NCBI GenBank assembly: GCA_900291925.1
Contig: UWYS01000010.1
Location: 772,901-836,900 of the forward strand
Source of the DNA: Thecaphora thlaspeos
Taxonomy: Eukaryota; Basidiomycota; Ustilaginomycetes; Urocystidales; Glomosporiaceae
Direction of reading: 5' to 3'
Length of the DNA: 64,000 bases
Shown here: one piece after another, positions 63,731-64,000 of the stretch
Layout of the letters: the number at the start of each line of letters is the position of its first letter
How positions within the stretch are numbered: the first letter of the stretch is position 1
Translations under genes and position numbers: made by a program
Notes under the pieces: generated by a model
What the model was told of the DNA's origin: nothing
Seen by the model: the letters and a program-made list of their open reading frames with translations, nothing else
Databases searched by the model: none

Positions 63731-64000
63731 AAGGGTTAAGGGTCAGGCTTAAGGGGTTAGGGTTAAGGGTTAGGGTTAGGGTTAAGGGTTAGGGTTAGGG
63801 TTAGGGTTAGGGTTAGGGTTAGGGTTAGGGTTAGGGTTAGGGTTAGGGTTAGGGTTAGGGTTAGGGTTAGGGTTAGGGTTAGGGTTAGGGTTAGGGTTAG
63901 GGTTAGGGTTAGGGTTAGGGTTAGGGTTAGGGTTAGGGTTAGGGTTAGGGTTAGGGTTAGGGTTAGGGTTAGGGTTAGGGTTAGGGTTAGGGTTAGGGTT
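63731..64000 (+). repeat. Telomere, (TTAGGG)n at the right chromosome end
   Basis: Irregular units (TTAAGGG, TCAGGC) from about 63731, then perfect TTAGGG from about 63787 to the last base, about 35 units, in the orientation of a G-rich 3' end. The window therefore reaches the physical chromosome end. Confidence 0.98.

Overview
This 64 kb window is the right-hand end of a fungal chromosome. It finishes in a perfect TTAGGG array (about 63731-64000). The genes and introns point to a basidiomycete: GC-rich core genes, short introns with GTGAGT/GTACGT donors, an intron-containing tRNA-Ser(CGA), a FunK1-type kinase relic and many small secreted-protein families. A smut-lineage fungus (Ustilaginomycotina) is my best guess, but it is inferred from gene style and not from a marker gene.

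Layout. (1) Positions 1-5390 hold core genes: a partial Rgp1-like trafficking gene on the minus strand, divergent from RFC1, the large subunit of replication factor C, whose five exons I could resolve. (2) Positions 5900-8990 are a strongly CpG-depleted, gene-free block. It shares near-identical stretches with a second CpG-poor block at 57950-59890, so the two look like decayed copies of one transposon family. (3) Positions 10621-14856 hold a large PMC1-type Ca2+-ATPase. (4) Positions 16-57.5 kb are an accessory zone of small secreted proteins, candidate effectors: a six-cysteine three-exon family (three genes), an MKLxK family (one intact gene, one frameshifted in its signal peptide, one relic), an LGDYK family (two intact genes and a tandem pseudogene), a nucleoside-hydrolase-like protein and several singletons. 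Between them lie at least four families of short interspersed repeats, a degenerate FunK1 kinase and the tRNA-Ser. (5) The distal end holds a Ser/Thr-rich hypothetical gene and MDM10 (ERMES beta-barrel), whose start codon is only about 0.45 kb from the telomeric repeats.

The housekeeping genes act separately: DNA replication (RFC1), Golgi trafficking (Rgp1), Ca2+ export or vacuolar uptake (PMC1) and ER-mitochondria contact (MDM10). The accessory zone looks like a birth-and-death nursery for secreted proteins: duplication, frameshifts, nonsense changes and repeat insertions sit side by side. Two six-cysteine paralogues have promoters about 95% identical while their coding exons have diverged much further. 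Most accessory functions are unknown. Exon joins were made by eye from splice sites, reading phase and paralogue alignment.
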